In this document: piece after piece, positions 26,642-35,910 of the stretch
How the letters are laid out: each line of letters begins with the position of its first letter
How positions within the stretch are numbered: the stretch's first letter is position 1
Notes under the pieces: model-generated
Told to the model about the DNA's origin: nothing
Databases searched by the model: none
The model's input: the letters and a program-made list of their open reading frames with translations, nothing else
From: Burkholderia sp. MS389
GTDB taxonomy: Bacteria > Pseudomonadota > Gammaproteobacteria > Burkholderiales > Burkholderiaceae
Assembly (NCBI RefSeq): GCF_016899425.1
Contig: NZ_CP045995.1
Coordinates: 2,108,001-2,172,000, forward strand
Direction of reading: 5' to 3'
DNA: 64,000 bases
Translations under genes and position numbers: made by a program

Positions 26642-27406
26642 ATGGCAACGAATCTGTTCGACCTGACGGGCAAGATCGCGCTGGTGACGGGCGCGAGCCG
26701 CGGCATCGGCGAGGAAATCGCCAAGCTGCTCGCGGAGCAGGGCGCGTACGTGATCGTGTCGAGCCGCAAGCTCGACGACTGCCAGGCCGTGGCCGACGCG
26801 ATCGTCGCGGCGGGCGGCCGCGCCGAGGCGCTGGCGTGCCACGTCGGGCGCCTGGAGGACATCGCCGCGACGTTCGAGCACATCCGCGGCAAGCACGGCC
26901 GCCTCGACATCCTCGTGAACAACGCGGCCGCGAACCCGTATTTCGGGCACATCCTCGATACCGATCTCGCCGCGTACGAGAAGACCGTCGACGTGAACAT
27001 CCGCGGCTACTTCTTCATGTCGGTCGAAGCCGGCAAGCTGATGAAGACACACGGCGGCGGCGCGATCGTCAACACGGCATCGGTGAATGCGCTGCAGCCG
27101 GGCGACCGGCAAGGCATCTACTCGATCACGAAGGCGGCCGTCGTCAACATGACGAAGGCGTTCGCGAAGGAATGCGGGCCGCTCGGCATCCGCGTGAACG
27201 CGTTGCTGCCGGGGCTCACGAAGACGAAGTTCGCGGGCGCGCTGTTCGCGGACAAGGACATCTACGACGCGTGGATGACGAAGATCCCGCTGCGTCGCCA
27301 CGCGGAGCCGCGCGAAATGGCCGGCACCGTGCTGTATCTCGTGTCGGACGCGGCGAGCTACACGAACGGCGAATGCATCGTCGTCGACGGCGGCCTGACG
27401 ATCTGA
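26642..27406 (+). CDS. Short-chain dehydrogenase/reductase
   Basis: 254 residues from ATG 26642, preceded by GGAGGAG. It is a classical SDR: cofactor loop TGASRGIG (16-23), NNAA, and catalytic S-Y-K with YSITK. NVRD-type changes are absent. The Arg in SSRKLDD after the second strand suggests NADP(H) preference. It acts on an acyl-CoA-linked or free hydroxy/keto compound in the operon's catabolic pathway. A 50-base gap separates it from the kinase, and the second SDR starts seven bases after it. Confidence 0.85.
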   Translation: MATNLFDLTGKIALVTGASRGIGEEIAKLLAEQGAYVIVSSRKLDDCQAVADAIVAAGGRAEALACHVGRLEDIAATFEHIRGKHGRLDILVNNAAANPYFGHILDTDLAAYEKTVDVNIRGYFFMSVEAGKLMKTHGGGAIVNTASVNALQPGDRQGIYSITKAAVVNMTKAFAKECGPLGIRVNALLPGLTKTKFAGALFADKDIYDAWMTKIPLRRHAEPREMAGTVLYLVSDAASYTNGECIVVDGGLTI

Positions 27407-27413
27407 GCGCACG

Positions 27414-28172
27414 ATGAGACTCGACAGCTACGCCGGCCAGGCCGTGATGATCACCGGCGCCGCGAGCGGCTTCGGCGCGCTGCTCGCGAGCGAGCTCGCC
27501 GCGATGGGTGCGCGGCTCGCGCTCGGCGACCTGAACGGCGATGCGCTCGAACGCGTGGCCGCGCCGCTGCGCGCGGCCGGCGCTGACGTCGTCGCGCGGC
27601 ACTGCGACGTGCGCGTCGAAACGGACGTCGCATCGCTGGTGCATGAGGCCGTCGCGCGCTTCGGGCGGCTCGACGTCGGCATCAACAACGCGGGCATCGC
27701 CCCGCCGATGAAGGCGCTGATCGACACCGACGAAGCCGATCTCGACCTGAGCTTCGCGGTGAATGCAAAAGGCGTGTTCTTCGGGATGAAGCACCAGATC
27801 CGCCAGATGCTCGCGCAGCGCGAGGGCGTGATCCTGAACGTCGCGTCGATGGCCGGGCTCGGCGGCGCGCCGAAGCTGGCCGCGTATGCGGCGTCGAAAC
27901 ATGCGGTGGTCGGGCTCACGAAGACGGCCGCGCTCGAATACGCGCGCCACGGCATCCGCGTGAACGCGGTGTGCCCGTTCTACAGCACGACGCCGATGGT
28001 TACCGACAGCGAGATCGGCGAGCGCCAGGATTTTCTGGCGCAGGGCTCGCCGATGAAGCGGCTCGGCCGGCCCGACGAAATCGTCGCGACGATGCTGATG
28101 CTGTGCGCGCAGGAAATCACGTATCTGACCGGGCAGGCCGTCGCCGTTGACGGCGGCGTCTCGGCCTTCTGA
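27414..28172 (+). CDS. Short-chain dehydrogenase/reductase
   Basis: 252 residues. Cofactor loop TGAASGFG (14-21), acidic residue in LALGDLNGD favouring NAD(H), NNAG around 88, catalytic YAASK around 154. It follows the first SDR by seven bases. Two SDRs with opposite apparent cofactor preference in one operon suggest successive oxidation and reduction steps on the same carbon chain. The substrate is not predictable. Confidence 0.85.
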   Translation: MRLDSYAGQAVMITGAASGFGALLASELAAMGARLALGDLNGDALERVAAPLRAAGADVVARHCDVRVETDVASLVHEAVARFGRLDVGINNAGIAPPMKALIDTDEADLDLSFAVNAKGVFFGMKHQIRQMLAQREGVILNVASMAGLGGAPKLAAYAASKHAVVGLTKTAALEYARHGIRVNAVCPFYSTTPMVTDSEIGERQDFLAQGSPMKRLGRPDEIVATMLMLCAQEITYLTGQAVAVDGGVSAF

Positions 28173-28210
28173 ACCGAACGAACGGAATACGGAATCTCGA
28201 GGAGTCGATC

Positions 28211-29455
28211 ATGGACTTTGGCTACACCCCGAAAGTGGAAGCACTGCGCGAACGCGTGAGCGCATTCATGGATGCGCACATCGTGCCGCGCATCCGCCAG
28301 TGGAACGAAGAGGTGCACGCCGGCAAGTATCCGGTGTCGTTCATGGAGGAACTGAAGGAGCGCGCGAAAGCGGAGGGGCTGTGGAACCTGTTCCTGCCGC
28401 ACCTGAAGGACGACGAGCCCGGCATGGGTCTGACGAACCTCGAATACGCGCCGCTCGCCGAAATCATGGGGCGCGTGAGCTGGGCGTCGGAAGTGTTCAA
28501 CTGCAATGCGCCGGACACCGGCAACATGGAGCTGCTGCACATGTTCGCGACGCCCGAGCAGCGCGAACAGTGGCTGCTGCCGCTGCTGCGCGGCGAAATC
28601 CGCTCGGCGTTCGCGATGACGGAGCCCGACGTCGCGTCGTCGGATGCGACCAACATCACGACACGCATCGAGCGCGCGGGCGACGAGTACGTGATCAACG
28701 GCCGCAAGTGGTTCATCACGAACGCCGCGCATCCGAACTGCAAGATCTTCATCGTGATGGGCAAGACCGATCCCGAGGCCGAGTCGCACCAGCAGCAGAG
28801 CATGATCCTCGTGCCGCGCGACACGCCGGGCGTGACGGTCGTGCGCAACATCACGGTGGTCAATCACCACGCGCCGGAAGGGCACTGCGAGATCACGTTC
28901 GACAACGTGCGCGTGCCGGCGCGCAACCTGCTCGGTGAGGAAGGCAGCGGCTTCGCGCTCGCGCAGGCGCGCCTCGGGCCGGGCCGCATCCATCACTGCA
29001 TGCGCTCGATCGGCGCGGCCGAGCTGGCGCTGGCGCTGATGGTCGACCGCGCGCAGTCGCGCGTCGCGTTCGGCAAGCCGCTGAACCGGCACGGCACCGT
29101 CGGCGAATGGATCGCGCGCTCGCGTATCGAGATCGACCAGGCACGCCTGCTGGTGCTGAAGGCCGCGTGGATGATCGACAAGGTCGGCGCGAAGGCCGCG
29201 CGCAAGGAGATCTCGATGATCAAGGCGCTCGTGCCGACCGTTTATACGGACGTGTGCGATCGCGCGATGCAGGTATTCGGCGCAGCGGGTCTGAGCCCCG
29301 ATACGCCGCTCGCCGACCTGTGGACCTGGGGCCGCGCGCTGCGCTTCGCCGACGGCCCGGACGAGGTGCACCTGCAGGCGATCGCGCGGATGGAGATCAA
29401 GGACGGCGAACTCGGCTCGACCGCGCCGTACCTGACGCCGCCGCCGCGCGGCTGA
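28211..29455 (+). CDS. Acyl-CoA dehydrogenase (ACAD11/LvaC-like)
   Basis: 414 residues. FAD-binding motifs are FAMTEPDVASSDATN and NGRKWFITNA; the C-terminal helical domain contains ARLGPGRIHHCMRSIG, RVAFGKPL, and CDRAMQVFGAAGLSPDTPLADL. It belongs to the branch found with APH-type kinases. In levulinate degradation the partner enzyme eliminates phosphate from a 4-phosphoacyl-CoA to give an enoyl-CoA. The usual catalytic glutamate position was not resolved by eye. It is fifth in the operon, 38 bases after the SDR. Confidence 0.88.
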   Translation: MDFGYTPKVEALRERVSAFMDAHIVPRIRQWNEEVHAGKYPVSFMEELKERAKAEGLWNLFLPHLKDDEPGMGLTNLEYAPLAEIMGRVSWASEVFNCNAPDTGNMELLHMFATPEQREQWLLPLLRGEIRSAFAMTEPDVASSDATNITTRIERAGDEYVINGRKWFITNAAHPNCKIFIVMGKTDPEAESHQQQSMILVPRDTPGVTVVRNITVVNHHAPEGHCEITFDNVRVPARNLLGEEGSGFALAQARLGPGRIHHCMRSIGAAELALALMVDRAQSRVAFGKPLNRHGTVGEWIARSRIEIDQARLLVLKAAWMIDKVGAKAARKEISMIKALVPTVYTDVCDRAMQVFGAAGLSPDTPLADLWTWGRALRFADGPDEVHLQAIARMEIKDGELGSTAPYLTPPPRG

Positions 29456-29516
29456 GCGGGGCGACATGGACGAACGAATGGCGCCCGCCGTAAGATCTCG
29501 GCAAGGAGATCCGGCG

Positions 29517-30422
29517 ATGCGCCTTTCGAAGATTGATCTGAACCTGTTCGTCGTATTCGAGGCGATCTACAACAAGCGCAACCTGACGCGCGCGGCCGAG
29601 GTGCTGAACCTCACGCAGCCGGCCGTCAGCAACGCGCTGGCGCGGCTGCGCAAGACGCTGAACGATCCGCTGTTCGTCAGCACGCCGGCCGGGATGATGC
29701 CGACGCCGATGGCCGAGAACATCGTCGGCCGCGTGCGCGAGGCGCTGCAACTGCTCGATTCGAGCGCGCACGAAGGCGACGTGTTCGATCCGGCTTCGTC
29801 CGAGCGCGTGTTCCGGCTCAGCATGAGCGACCTGACCGAAGCGCTGCTGCTGCCGGCGCTCGGCGAGCTGCTACAGACGCATGCGCCCGGCATGCACGTG
29901 CGCAGCTACACGATGGACCGCCGCGAGGTCGCGACCGCGCTCGCGAACGGCTCGGTCGACATCGCGATCGACGCGCCGCTGATCGGCGATCCGCATCTGC
30001 ACCAGGCGCTGCTCGTGCAGGACCGCTACGCGTGCATGATCCGCGACGATCATCCGTTCAAGGGCGACACGCTGACCCTGGACGACTACCTGTCGATGGG
30101 GCACATCCACGTATCGAGCCGCCGCAAGGGCAGCGGGCACGTCGACGCGGAACTGACGCGGCTCGGGCTGCGCCGCAACATCCAGATGCGCGTGCAGCAC
30201 TACATGGTCGCGCCGCTGATCGCGATGCGCGGCGATCTCGCGCTGACGGCGCCGCTGCGGTTGCTGCAGCGCTATCCGGCGCGCATTCTGGAACTGCCGT
30301 TCGAGATGCCGGGACTCGATTACTTCTGCTACTGGCATCGCAGCGCCGATCAGGATCAGGGCAGCCAGTGGCTGCGCGGGCAGTTGATGGCGCTGATGGG
30401 CGGGATCGGCGAGGTGCGGTGA
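29517..30422 (+). CDS. LysR-family regulator (NodD/PcpR-like branch)
   Basis: 301 residues from ATG 29517, with AAGGAG upstream. The winged HTH comprises DLNLFVVFEAIYNKRNLTRAAEVLNLTQPAVSNALARLR, and a long linker leads to the effector domain (FRLSMSDLTEALLLP onwards). It is the last gene of the acyl-CoA cluster, in the same direction, 61 bases after the dehydrogenase. Local control of the cluster is likely. The inducer is unknown. Confidence 0.88.
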   Translation: MRLSKIDLNLFVVFEAIYNKRNLTRAAEVLNLTQPAVSNALARLRKTLNDPLFVSTPAGMMPTPMAENIVGRVREALQLLDSSAHEGDVFDPASSERVFRLSMSDLTEALLLPALGELLQTHAPGMHVRSYTMDRREVATALANGSVDIAIDAPLIGDPHLHQALLVQDRYACMIRDDHPFKGDTLTLDDYLSMGHIHVSSRRKGSGHVDAELTRLGLRRNIQMRVQHYMVAPLIAMRGDLALTAPLRLLQRYPARILELPFEMPGLDYFCYWHRSADQDQGSQWLRGQLMALMGGIGEVR

Positions 30423-30473
30423 ACGGTGGGGCGTGCGCGTCGCAAGTTCGCCCGCGCTTGCCGGCTCGATGGC

Positions 30474-31610
30474 TCAATACGAATCGTCGTCGAAGCGCGA
30501 CGCTGCGGGCCGGCGCTTCAGGTCCTTCAGCCAGTCGCGGACCCTGTCCGGATCGTCGAACTCGCGCAGCGCGACGGTCAGGTCGTGGTTGCTGCGCTGC
30601 ATGCCGGCAATGTCGCGCGTCAGCATGCGCATCACCGTATCGGGCGCGACCTTGGTGGACGACGCGATGCCGTAGGTTCGCCTGAAATCGTTCTCGACGT
30701 GCCCGATCTCCTGGTCGAGCTCGCGGAGCTGTTCCTCCAGGATGCCGTTGTAGTGCGTCAGCCGCGCTTCGCTCAGGCCGTCGATCGCGCGCCGGTCGAT
30801 CTGTTCGATCTCCAGTTGCAGCTCCAGCAAGTGCAGGAGGTTGCCTTTCGCATACGCGTGGTTGACACGCTGCATCAGCACGGTCTTGCGCGCCTGTTCC
30901 TCGGGATCGGTTTCGCGATCGGGATGCAGCGCGCTGGCGAGCTTGCGATAGACGTCGCGGAGCGACTTGCTCGATTCGGCCTGCTCGGCTTCGCGTCGCG
31001 CCTGCGCGGCCGATTGCCGGGGCGCTTTCTTGCGCTTCGCGCGTTGGGCTTCGCGGGCCTCGTGGGCGGCCATGTCGCGCGTGTACTGTTCGTCGAATTC
31101 GGCTTGGATGCGGGCGGCGAGTTCGTCGGGCGACAGCGTGTCGAGATCGTCCGCTGGTTCGGCGGCGGGTTCCGTTTCCGGTTCCGGTTCCGGCTTCGTC
31201 CGTGCGGAGGCCGTCGCTGCGGCGCCGTCGTCGTCGTCGGACGGGCAGTGCCGGTTGTAGATGATTTTCAACGTCGCGTCGTCGCTGACGCCGAGCAAGT
31301 CGCGCGCCATGTCGGCGATCAGCGCGGATAGCGCGCGCTGCTCGGCTTTGCTCAGACCTTTCTGCAGGAACGCGTCGTCGAGCAGGTTGAGCAACCGGAT
31401 TCGCAACGCCGTCGACGCCTGTTCGAGCGGCAGCAGCGCGTCGACGAACTTTTTCTGGAAGGCCGGCATGACCGCGTCCCATGCGCCGAGCCGCTCGCGC
31501 CGCGCCTCGATCTGCTCGACGAGCGCATTGAAGGTTTGCTGGGCTTTCGACAGGCTGGCTGTCTCGTGGCCGGGTGCGATGGCGACCGCGGCACCGCGAC
31601 GTGCGGTCAT
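30474..31610 (-). CDS. J-domain (DnaJ-like) protein
   Basis: 378 residues from ATG 31610 (GGAGGAC upstream). Unlike DnaJ, the J domain is internal, about residues 215-275: SLRDVYRKLASALHPDRETDPEE with the essential HPD that activates DnaK. An acidic Glu/Pro-rich low-complexity linker (about 130-160) and a basic coiled-coil segment precede it; a helical C-terminal part follows. There is no zinc-finger region. It probably recruits DnaK to a specific client or complex. Its role beside polB is unknown. Confidence 0.8.
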   Translation of the reverse strand: MTARRGAAVAIAPGHETASLSKAQQTFNALVEQIEARRERLGAWDAVMPAFQKKFVDALLPLEQASTALRIRLLNLLDDAFLQKGLSKAEQRALSALIADMARDLLGVSDDATLKIIYNRHCPSDDDDGAAATASARTKPEPEPETEPAAEPADDLDTLSPDELAARIQAEFDEQYTRDMAAHEAREAQRAKRKKAPRQSAAQARREAEQAESSKSLRDVYRKLASALHPDRETDPEEQARKTVLMQRVNHAYAKGNLLHLLELQLEIEQIDRRAIDGLSEARLTHYNGILEEQLRELDQEIGHVENDFRRTYGIASSTKVAPDTVMRMLTRDIAGMQRSNHDLTVALREFDDPDRVRDWLKDLKRRPAASRFDDDSY

Positions 31611-31790
31611 GATGAGTGTCCTCCGGCCGCGGCGGGACGCGCGGCAGGCCGGTATTTTAGCCGCATGCCTGCGGGGCGGCGCGGAATGGGGTGCTTCCCC
31701 GCAGCGATCGGCGGCGCGTCGGCGCTTCACGGCGGGCACGGCCAGCGCGCCGGAATCCGCGCCCGGTGCACCGTTCGGCCCATCGGCCCG

Positions 31791-34175
31791 TCAGTCGCCG
31801 AACAACTGCCCCTGCCCGGAGATCACGCGTTCGAAATCGTCGCGCAGGAACGGCAGGATCGCATCGGCGACGGGCTGAAGCTGGCGGCTCAGGTAGAACG
31901 CATAGTCGATCGGCGAGCGCATCGTTTCGAGCGGCTCGGGGCCGGCCGTCGTCATCACGTAGCTGATCCAGCCGCCGCGCTGATACTGCAGCGGCCGGCC
32001 CTGCGCATGATTGAACTCGTCGGCGATGCGCGCCGCGCGCACGTGGGGCGGCACGTTCCGTTCGTATTCGCGCAGCGGCCGGCGCACGCGCTTGCGGTAC
32101 ACGAGCTGATCGTCGAATTCGCCGGCCAGCGTGCGGCGTACGTAGTCGCGAATGAAATCCCGATACGGCTCGCGCCTGAACACGCGTCGGTACAACTCGC
32201 GCTGAAACTGCTGCGCGAGCGGCGTCCAGTCGGTGCGCACCGTTTCGAGCCCCTTGAATACGAGATCTTCGCCGCCGCCGGCCGTCGCCGCGAGCCCCGC
32301 ATACCGCTTCTTGCTGCCTTCTTCCGCGCCGCGCACGGTCGGCATCAGGAAGCGGCGGTAATGCCGCTCGTATTGCAGCTCCAGCGCGCTGTCGAGTCCG
32401 AACTGTTCGCGCAGATGGGCTTGCCACCAGCGGTTCACGTGCTCGACGAGCGCTCGACCCTTGGCGCCGGCTTCGTCGTCGTCATGCGCGCGGCCGAGCC
32501 ACACGAACGTCGAATCGGTATCGCCGTAAATCACTTCGTAACCCTGAGCTTCGATCAGTTGACGCGTGCGGTGCATGATCTCGTGGCCGCGCATCGTGAT
32601 CGACGACGCGAGGCGCGGGTCGAAGAAGCGGCAGCCCGTCGAGCCGAGCACGCCGTAAAACGAATTCATGATGATCTTCAGCGCCTGCGACAGCGGTGCG
32701 TTGCGCTGCCGCTTCGCGTCGTCGCGGCCTTCCCACACGCGCCGCACGATGTCGGGCAGGCAGTGCGCGGTGCGCGAGAAACGCGCGCCGAGAAAACCGG
32801 GCACCGATGCGTCGTCGCCGGGATGCGCGAGCCCCTCGATCAGGCCGACCGGATCGATCAGGAACGTGCGGATGATCGACGGATAGAGGCTCTTGTAGTC
32901 GAACACGAGCACCGAGTCGTACAGCCCGGGGCGCGAATCCATCACGAAGCCGCCGGGGCTGTTCTGCCCCGTCACGTCGCCGAGGTTCGGCGCGACGTAG
33001 CCGAGTCGATGCATGCGCGGCAGGTACAGGTGCGTGAACGCCGCGACCGACCCGCCGGTGCGATCGGCAGCCAGCCCCGTGACGCTCGCGCGTTCGAGCG
33101 CGAAGGACAGCAGGTCGGCCTTGTCGAAGATGCGCGTGACGAGCTCGCAATCCTTCAGGTTGTAGCGCGCGAGCGCGGGCTTGTCGTGATCGAAGCGGCG
33201 CTGGATCTCGTCCATCCGCTGGTACGGATTGTCGATCGACTTGCCTTCGCCGAGCAGCGATTGCGACACGTATTCGAGGCTGAACGACGGGAAGGTCCAC
33301 GTCGCGGATTTCAGCATGTCGATGCCGTCGAGGATCAGCCGGCCGGCCGCGCCCGCGAAGAAGTGGTCGGGCTGCTGACCGTGCGCGCGCCAGTCGAGCA
33401 CGCTGCCGCCGCGCCCGAGTTTCAGCGGCACGCCGTATTGCTCCGCGTGCGCGTGCAGGATGCGCAGGTCGAACTGCACGAGGTTCCAGCCGATCACCGC
33501 GTCGGGCTCGTGCTCGTCGAACCAGTCGTTGAGCCGCGCGAGCATCGTGGCGCGGCTGTCGCAGTAGTCGAGGTTGAAGTCCAAGGCGCCTGCGCTGCCG
33601 CTTGCGTCGCCGTTCGGCGGCCCGAGCATGTAGACCTGTCGTTGCCCGCAGCCTTCGAGCGCGATCGAGTACAACTCGCCGTGGACGCTGGTTTCGATGT
33701 CGAGCGACACGCAGCGCAGCGCCGGGCGATAGCCGGTTGCGGGCTTCAGCTCGCCGCCGGTGAGCGTGCCGTCGCGGCCGGGCTGGCCGCGAAACTGGAC
33801 GCATGCGGTGATGAAGCGCTCCATCGCGTAGCGGTCGGGCGGCTGCACGTCGGCTTCGTAGACGTCGACACCGGCGGCGGCGAGCCGCTTCTGCAGCCCG
33901 GACAGATGGCGATAGCGCTTGCAATAGAGGCCGACGACCGGGCGCTGCCGGAAGTCGCGCAGCGCGAGCGGGCGCAACTCGGCCTCGCGCTCGCCGGCCA
34001 GCGTGCGTTCGGCGAGCGCCTGCTGTTCGGCCGGAATGAACGCGACGGCTTCCTGCGGGCGCAACCGTACGCGGCGCGGACCGTGTTCGGTTGCCAGCCA
34101 GAACTCGATCTCGATGCCGGATGCGGTGTCCCGCCAGTGGCGGGTGAGGATGAAACCCTGCTCGAACGCCGTCAA
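31791..34175 (-). CDS. polB: DNA polymerase II (family B)
   Basis: 794 residues, close to E. coli Pol II. Proofreading exonuclease motifs are SLDIET (157-162), GWNLVQFDL (229-237) and YNLKDCE (338-344). Polymerase motifs are DYKSLYPSI (426-434), NSFYG (504-508) and YGDTDS (550-555), so both activities look intact. The C-terminal GQGQLFGD resembles a beta-clamp-binding pentapeptide (QxxLF). Family B polymerase II restarts stalled forks and takes part in translesion synthesis. The start is a TTG at 34175, and no better ATG exists nearby. No intein or frameshift was seen. Whether LexA controls it is not visible. Confidence 0.95.
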   Translation of the reverse strand: MTAFEQGFILTRHWRDTASGIEIEFWLATEHGPRRVRLRPQEAVAFIPAEQQALAERTLAGEREAELRPLALRDFRQRPVVGLYCKRYRHLSGLQKRLAAAGVDVYEADVQPPDRYAMERFITACVQFRGQPGRDGTLTGGELKPATGYRPALRCVSLDIETSVHGELYSIALEGCGQRQVYMLGPPNGDASGSAGALDFNLDYCDSRATMLARLNDWFDEHEPDAVIGWNLVQFDLRILHAHAEQYGVPLKLGRGGSVLDWRAHGQQPDHFFAGAAGRLILDGIDMLKSATWTFPSFSLEYVSQSLLGEGKSIDNPYQRMDEIQRRFDHDKPALARYNLKDCELVTRIFDKADLLSFALERASVTGLAADRTGGSVAAFTHLYLPRMHRLGYVAPNLGDVTGQNSPGGFVMDSRPGLYDSVLVFDYKSLYPSIIRTFLIDPVGLIEGLAHPGDDASVPGFLGARFSRTAHCLPDIVRRVWEGRDDAKRQRNAPLSQALKIIMNSFYGVLGSTGCRFFDPRLASSITMRGHEIMHRTRQLIEAQGYEVIYGDTDSTFVWLGRAHDDDEAGAKGRALVEHVNRWWQAHLREQFGLDSALELQYERHYRRFLMPTVRGAEEGSKKRYAGLAATAGGGEDLVFKGLETVRTDWTPLAQQFQRELYRRVFRREPYRDFIRDYVRRTLAGEFDDQLVYRKRVRRPLREYERNVPPHVRAARIADEFNHAQGRPLQYQRGGWISYVMTTAGPEPLETMRSPIDYAFYLSRQLQPVADAILPFLRDDFERVISGQGQLFGD

Positions 34176-34254
34176 AACGCTTGCTCGTCGTGGATGCTCA
34201 GGCGGCGGATTTTAGCGCCTGGAAGCGCTTCGCGCCGGCGGCGGCCGTCTGGCA

Positions 34255-34551
34255 TCAGGTGGCAGGAAGGCGGAGCGCGACGCGCCATCCCGTCTGGGCC
34301 GCATCGATCGGCTGCAGCAACCAGCGGCGCGCGGCGATCGTATTGCGCTTCTGCGTGACGTATTCGTCTACCGCGAGTTCAAGGGTATCGTCGCCGACGC
34401 GGGACAGTGTCGCGGCGGCGCCGGAGCCGTCCGCGAATTCGATGACGGCGGGATGCGGCTGGGCGGTGCGCGGCGCATCGCGGTCGAGCGTCACGATGCT
34501 GCCCGGGTAGAGGTGCGAATGGTTTGTCCGCAGCAGGACGGCAGTGGGCAT
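34255..34551 (-). CDS. Small conserved hypothetical protein
   Basis: 98 residues from ATG 34551, with GGAG eight bases ahead. It is soluble and beta-rich (PGSIVTLDRDA, LELAVDEYVTQKR) and ends LRLPAT. No motif is recognised. It lies 79 bases upstream of polB on the same strand, so co-transcription is possible. Confidence 0.55.
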   Translation of the reverse strand: MPTAVLLRTNHSHLYPGSIVTLDRDAPRTAQPHPAVIEFADGSGAAATLSRVGDDTLELAVDEYVTQKRNTIAARRWLLQPIDAAQTGWRVALRLPAT

Positions 34552-34655
34552 GAAAAGCGCTCCGGAAAACGCCGGCCTGGGCGACGTGAGCCGGCTTCCG
34601 GAGCCTACATGAAGGTGAGCGTTTGCGGGATCATGGCTGGCAGACGCCAGGATGT

Positions 34656-34689
34656 GCGGTGCCTGAGGCCAGACTCGAACCGGCACCGC
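34656..34689 (-). repeat. tRNA-Leu-like 3' fragment / hairpin
   Basis: On the minus strand bases 34684-34668 form a textbook T-arm: stem GCCGG/CTGGC around the loop TTCGAGT. CTCAGGC and ACC follow, as in the acceptor end of leucine tRNAs; no CCA and no 5' half are present. Outer arms GGCGGTGCC-type (34682-34689 and 34656-34663, eight bases) also make a hairpin. It begins directly after the kdgT stop. It may be an attachment-site remnant or a transcript-end hairpin. Confidence 0.45.
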
Positions 34690-34690
34690 C

Positions 34691-35710
34691 TCAAACATGC
34701 CCCTCATGCTCGATCGCCCCGCCATGCGCCGCCCGCGTCGCGACTCTCACCGGCACCCCGGAAGCCCTCGCCGCCCGCTTCGCCCACATCGCCGTCAGAA
34801 TCGGCACGAGAATCGCCGTCACGAGGCACGCGGTTGCGACGATCGCCGTCGCCGCCGGCACCATCGGCTTGAACTTCGGGATCATCTCGCCGATGATCGC
34901 CGGGTTCGCGACCGCGGCGCCGGCCGTCGACGACGCGGCCAGCCCGGCCGTCCCGTTGCCGCCGCCCAGGAACTTGTCCGCCAGAATCAACGGCACGCCC
35001 GTCACGACGATCACCGCGAGCCCGAGCGCGATACCCGGCAGCCCGCTCTTCGCGATCACGTTCAGATCGATGCCGTTGCCGAGCGCGAAGCCGAAGAACG
35101 GGATCAGCGGATGGACGCAGCGCCCGAACAAGTCGCGCAGCTGCACATCGAGATTGCCGAGCGTGAAGCCGATCAGGAATGGCAGCACCGCGCCGACGAA
35201 AAGCCGCGTCTCGAACACCGCGACGCCGGCCGCGCCGAGAATCAGCATGCTGACGAGCGGCCCCGATTCGATCGACATCAACACGAACGCACCGGCTTCT
35301 TCCTTGGTGCCGTATTGCTGCATCACGGCCGCATAGAGGCCGCCGTTGGTCATGTCCATCGACGTCGTGATCGCGAGCAGCGACAGGCCCGCGAACAGGC
35401 CCGTGCGGATACCGTCGTCGGGGATGAACCGCGCGGCGATCAGCGTCGCGAGCCATGCGACCACGATCTTCGTCGCGAGCAGCGTGCCCGATTTGCGCAG
35501 CACGACGCCCGTCGCGCGCAGGTCGATCGTCGCGCCCATGCAGAAGAACCAGACGGCGAGGATCGGCACCGTGCCCGCGATCAGGCCGTTGGTGAACGAG
35601 CCGAAGTACTTCCCGGCGTTCGGGGCGAACGTGTGCACGCACGCGCCCAGCAGCATCGGGACCAGCATGAGCCCGCCCGGAATGCGGTCGATGGCCTGTT
35701 TCAGCTTCAC
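34691..35710 (-). CDS. kdgT: 2-keto-3-deoxygluconate permease
   Basis: 339 residues, about ten membrane helices, matching the KdgT family in length and motifs: IPGGLMLVPMLLGACVHTFAP near the N-terminus, FFCMGATIDLRATG, SMDMTNGGLYAA, LPFLIGFTLGNLD and ASSTAGAAVANP. It is a proton symporter that imports 2-keto-3-deoxygluconate from pectin or alginate breakdown. No kdgK or eda gene is adjacent, so the pathway is encoded elsewhere. The start follows an AT-rich promoter area at 35711-35790. The stop directly abuts the tRNA-like hairpin. Confidence 0.9.
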   Translation of the reverse strand: MKLKQAIDRIPGGLMLVPMLLGACVHTFAPNAGKYFGSFTNGLIAGTVPILAVWFFCMGATIDLRATGVVLRKSGTLLATKIVVAWLATLIAARFIPDDGIRTGLFAGLSLLAITTSMDMTNGGLYAAVMQQYGTKEEAGAFVLMSIESGPLVSMLILGAAGVAVFETRLFVGAVLPFLIGFTLGNLDVQLRDLFGRCVHPLIPFFGFALGNGIDLNVIAKSGLPGIALGLAVIVVTGVPLILADKFLGGGNGTAGLAASSTAGAAVANPAIIGEMIPKFKPMVPAATAIVATACLVTAILVPILTAMWAKRAARASGVPVRVATRAAHGGAIEHEGHV

Positions 35711-35910
35711 GTCTCCTCCGTGGACGTCGATGCGTCCCGTTGTCGAATGATGTCTGCTGACTGACTATAGGACATGATTCGGAACGGTGGTCCGTTTTTA
35801 TGCGTTTCGATGGTCGTCGTATCATCCGGAAGCGACGACCGTCGCGCAGGATTGAGCGAGTGCCGGCCGCGAACCGGCAAACCGAGAAAACGATAGGGCG
35901 TAGCGGGCGA

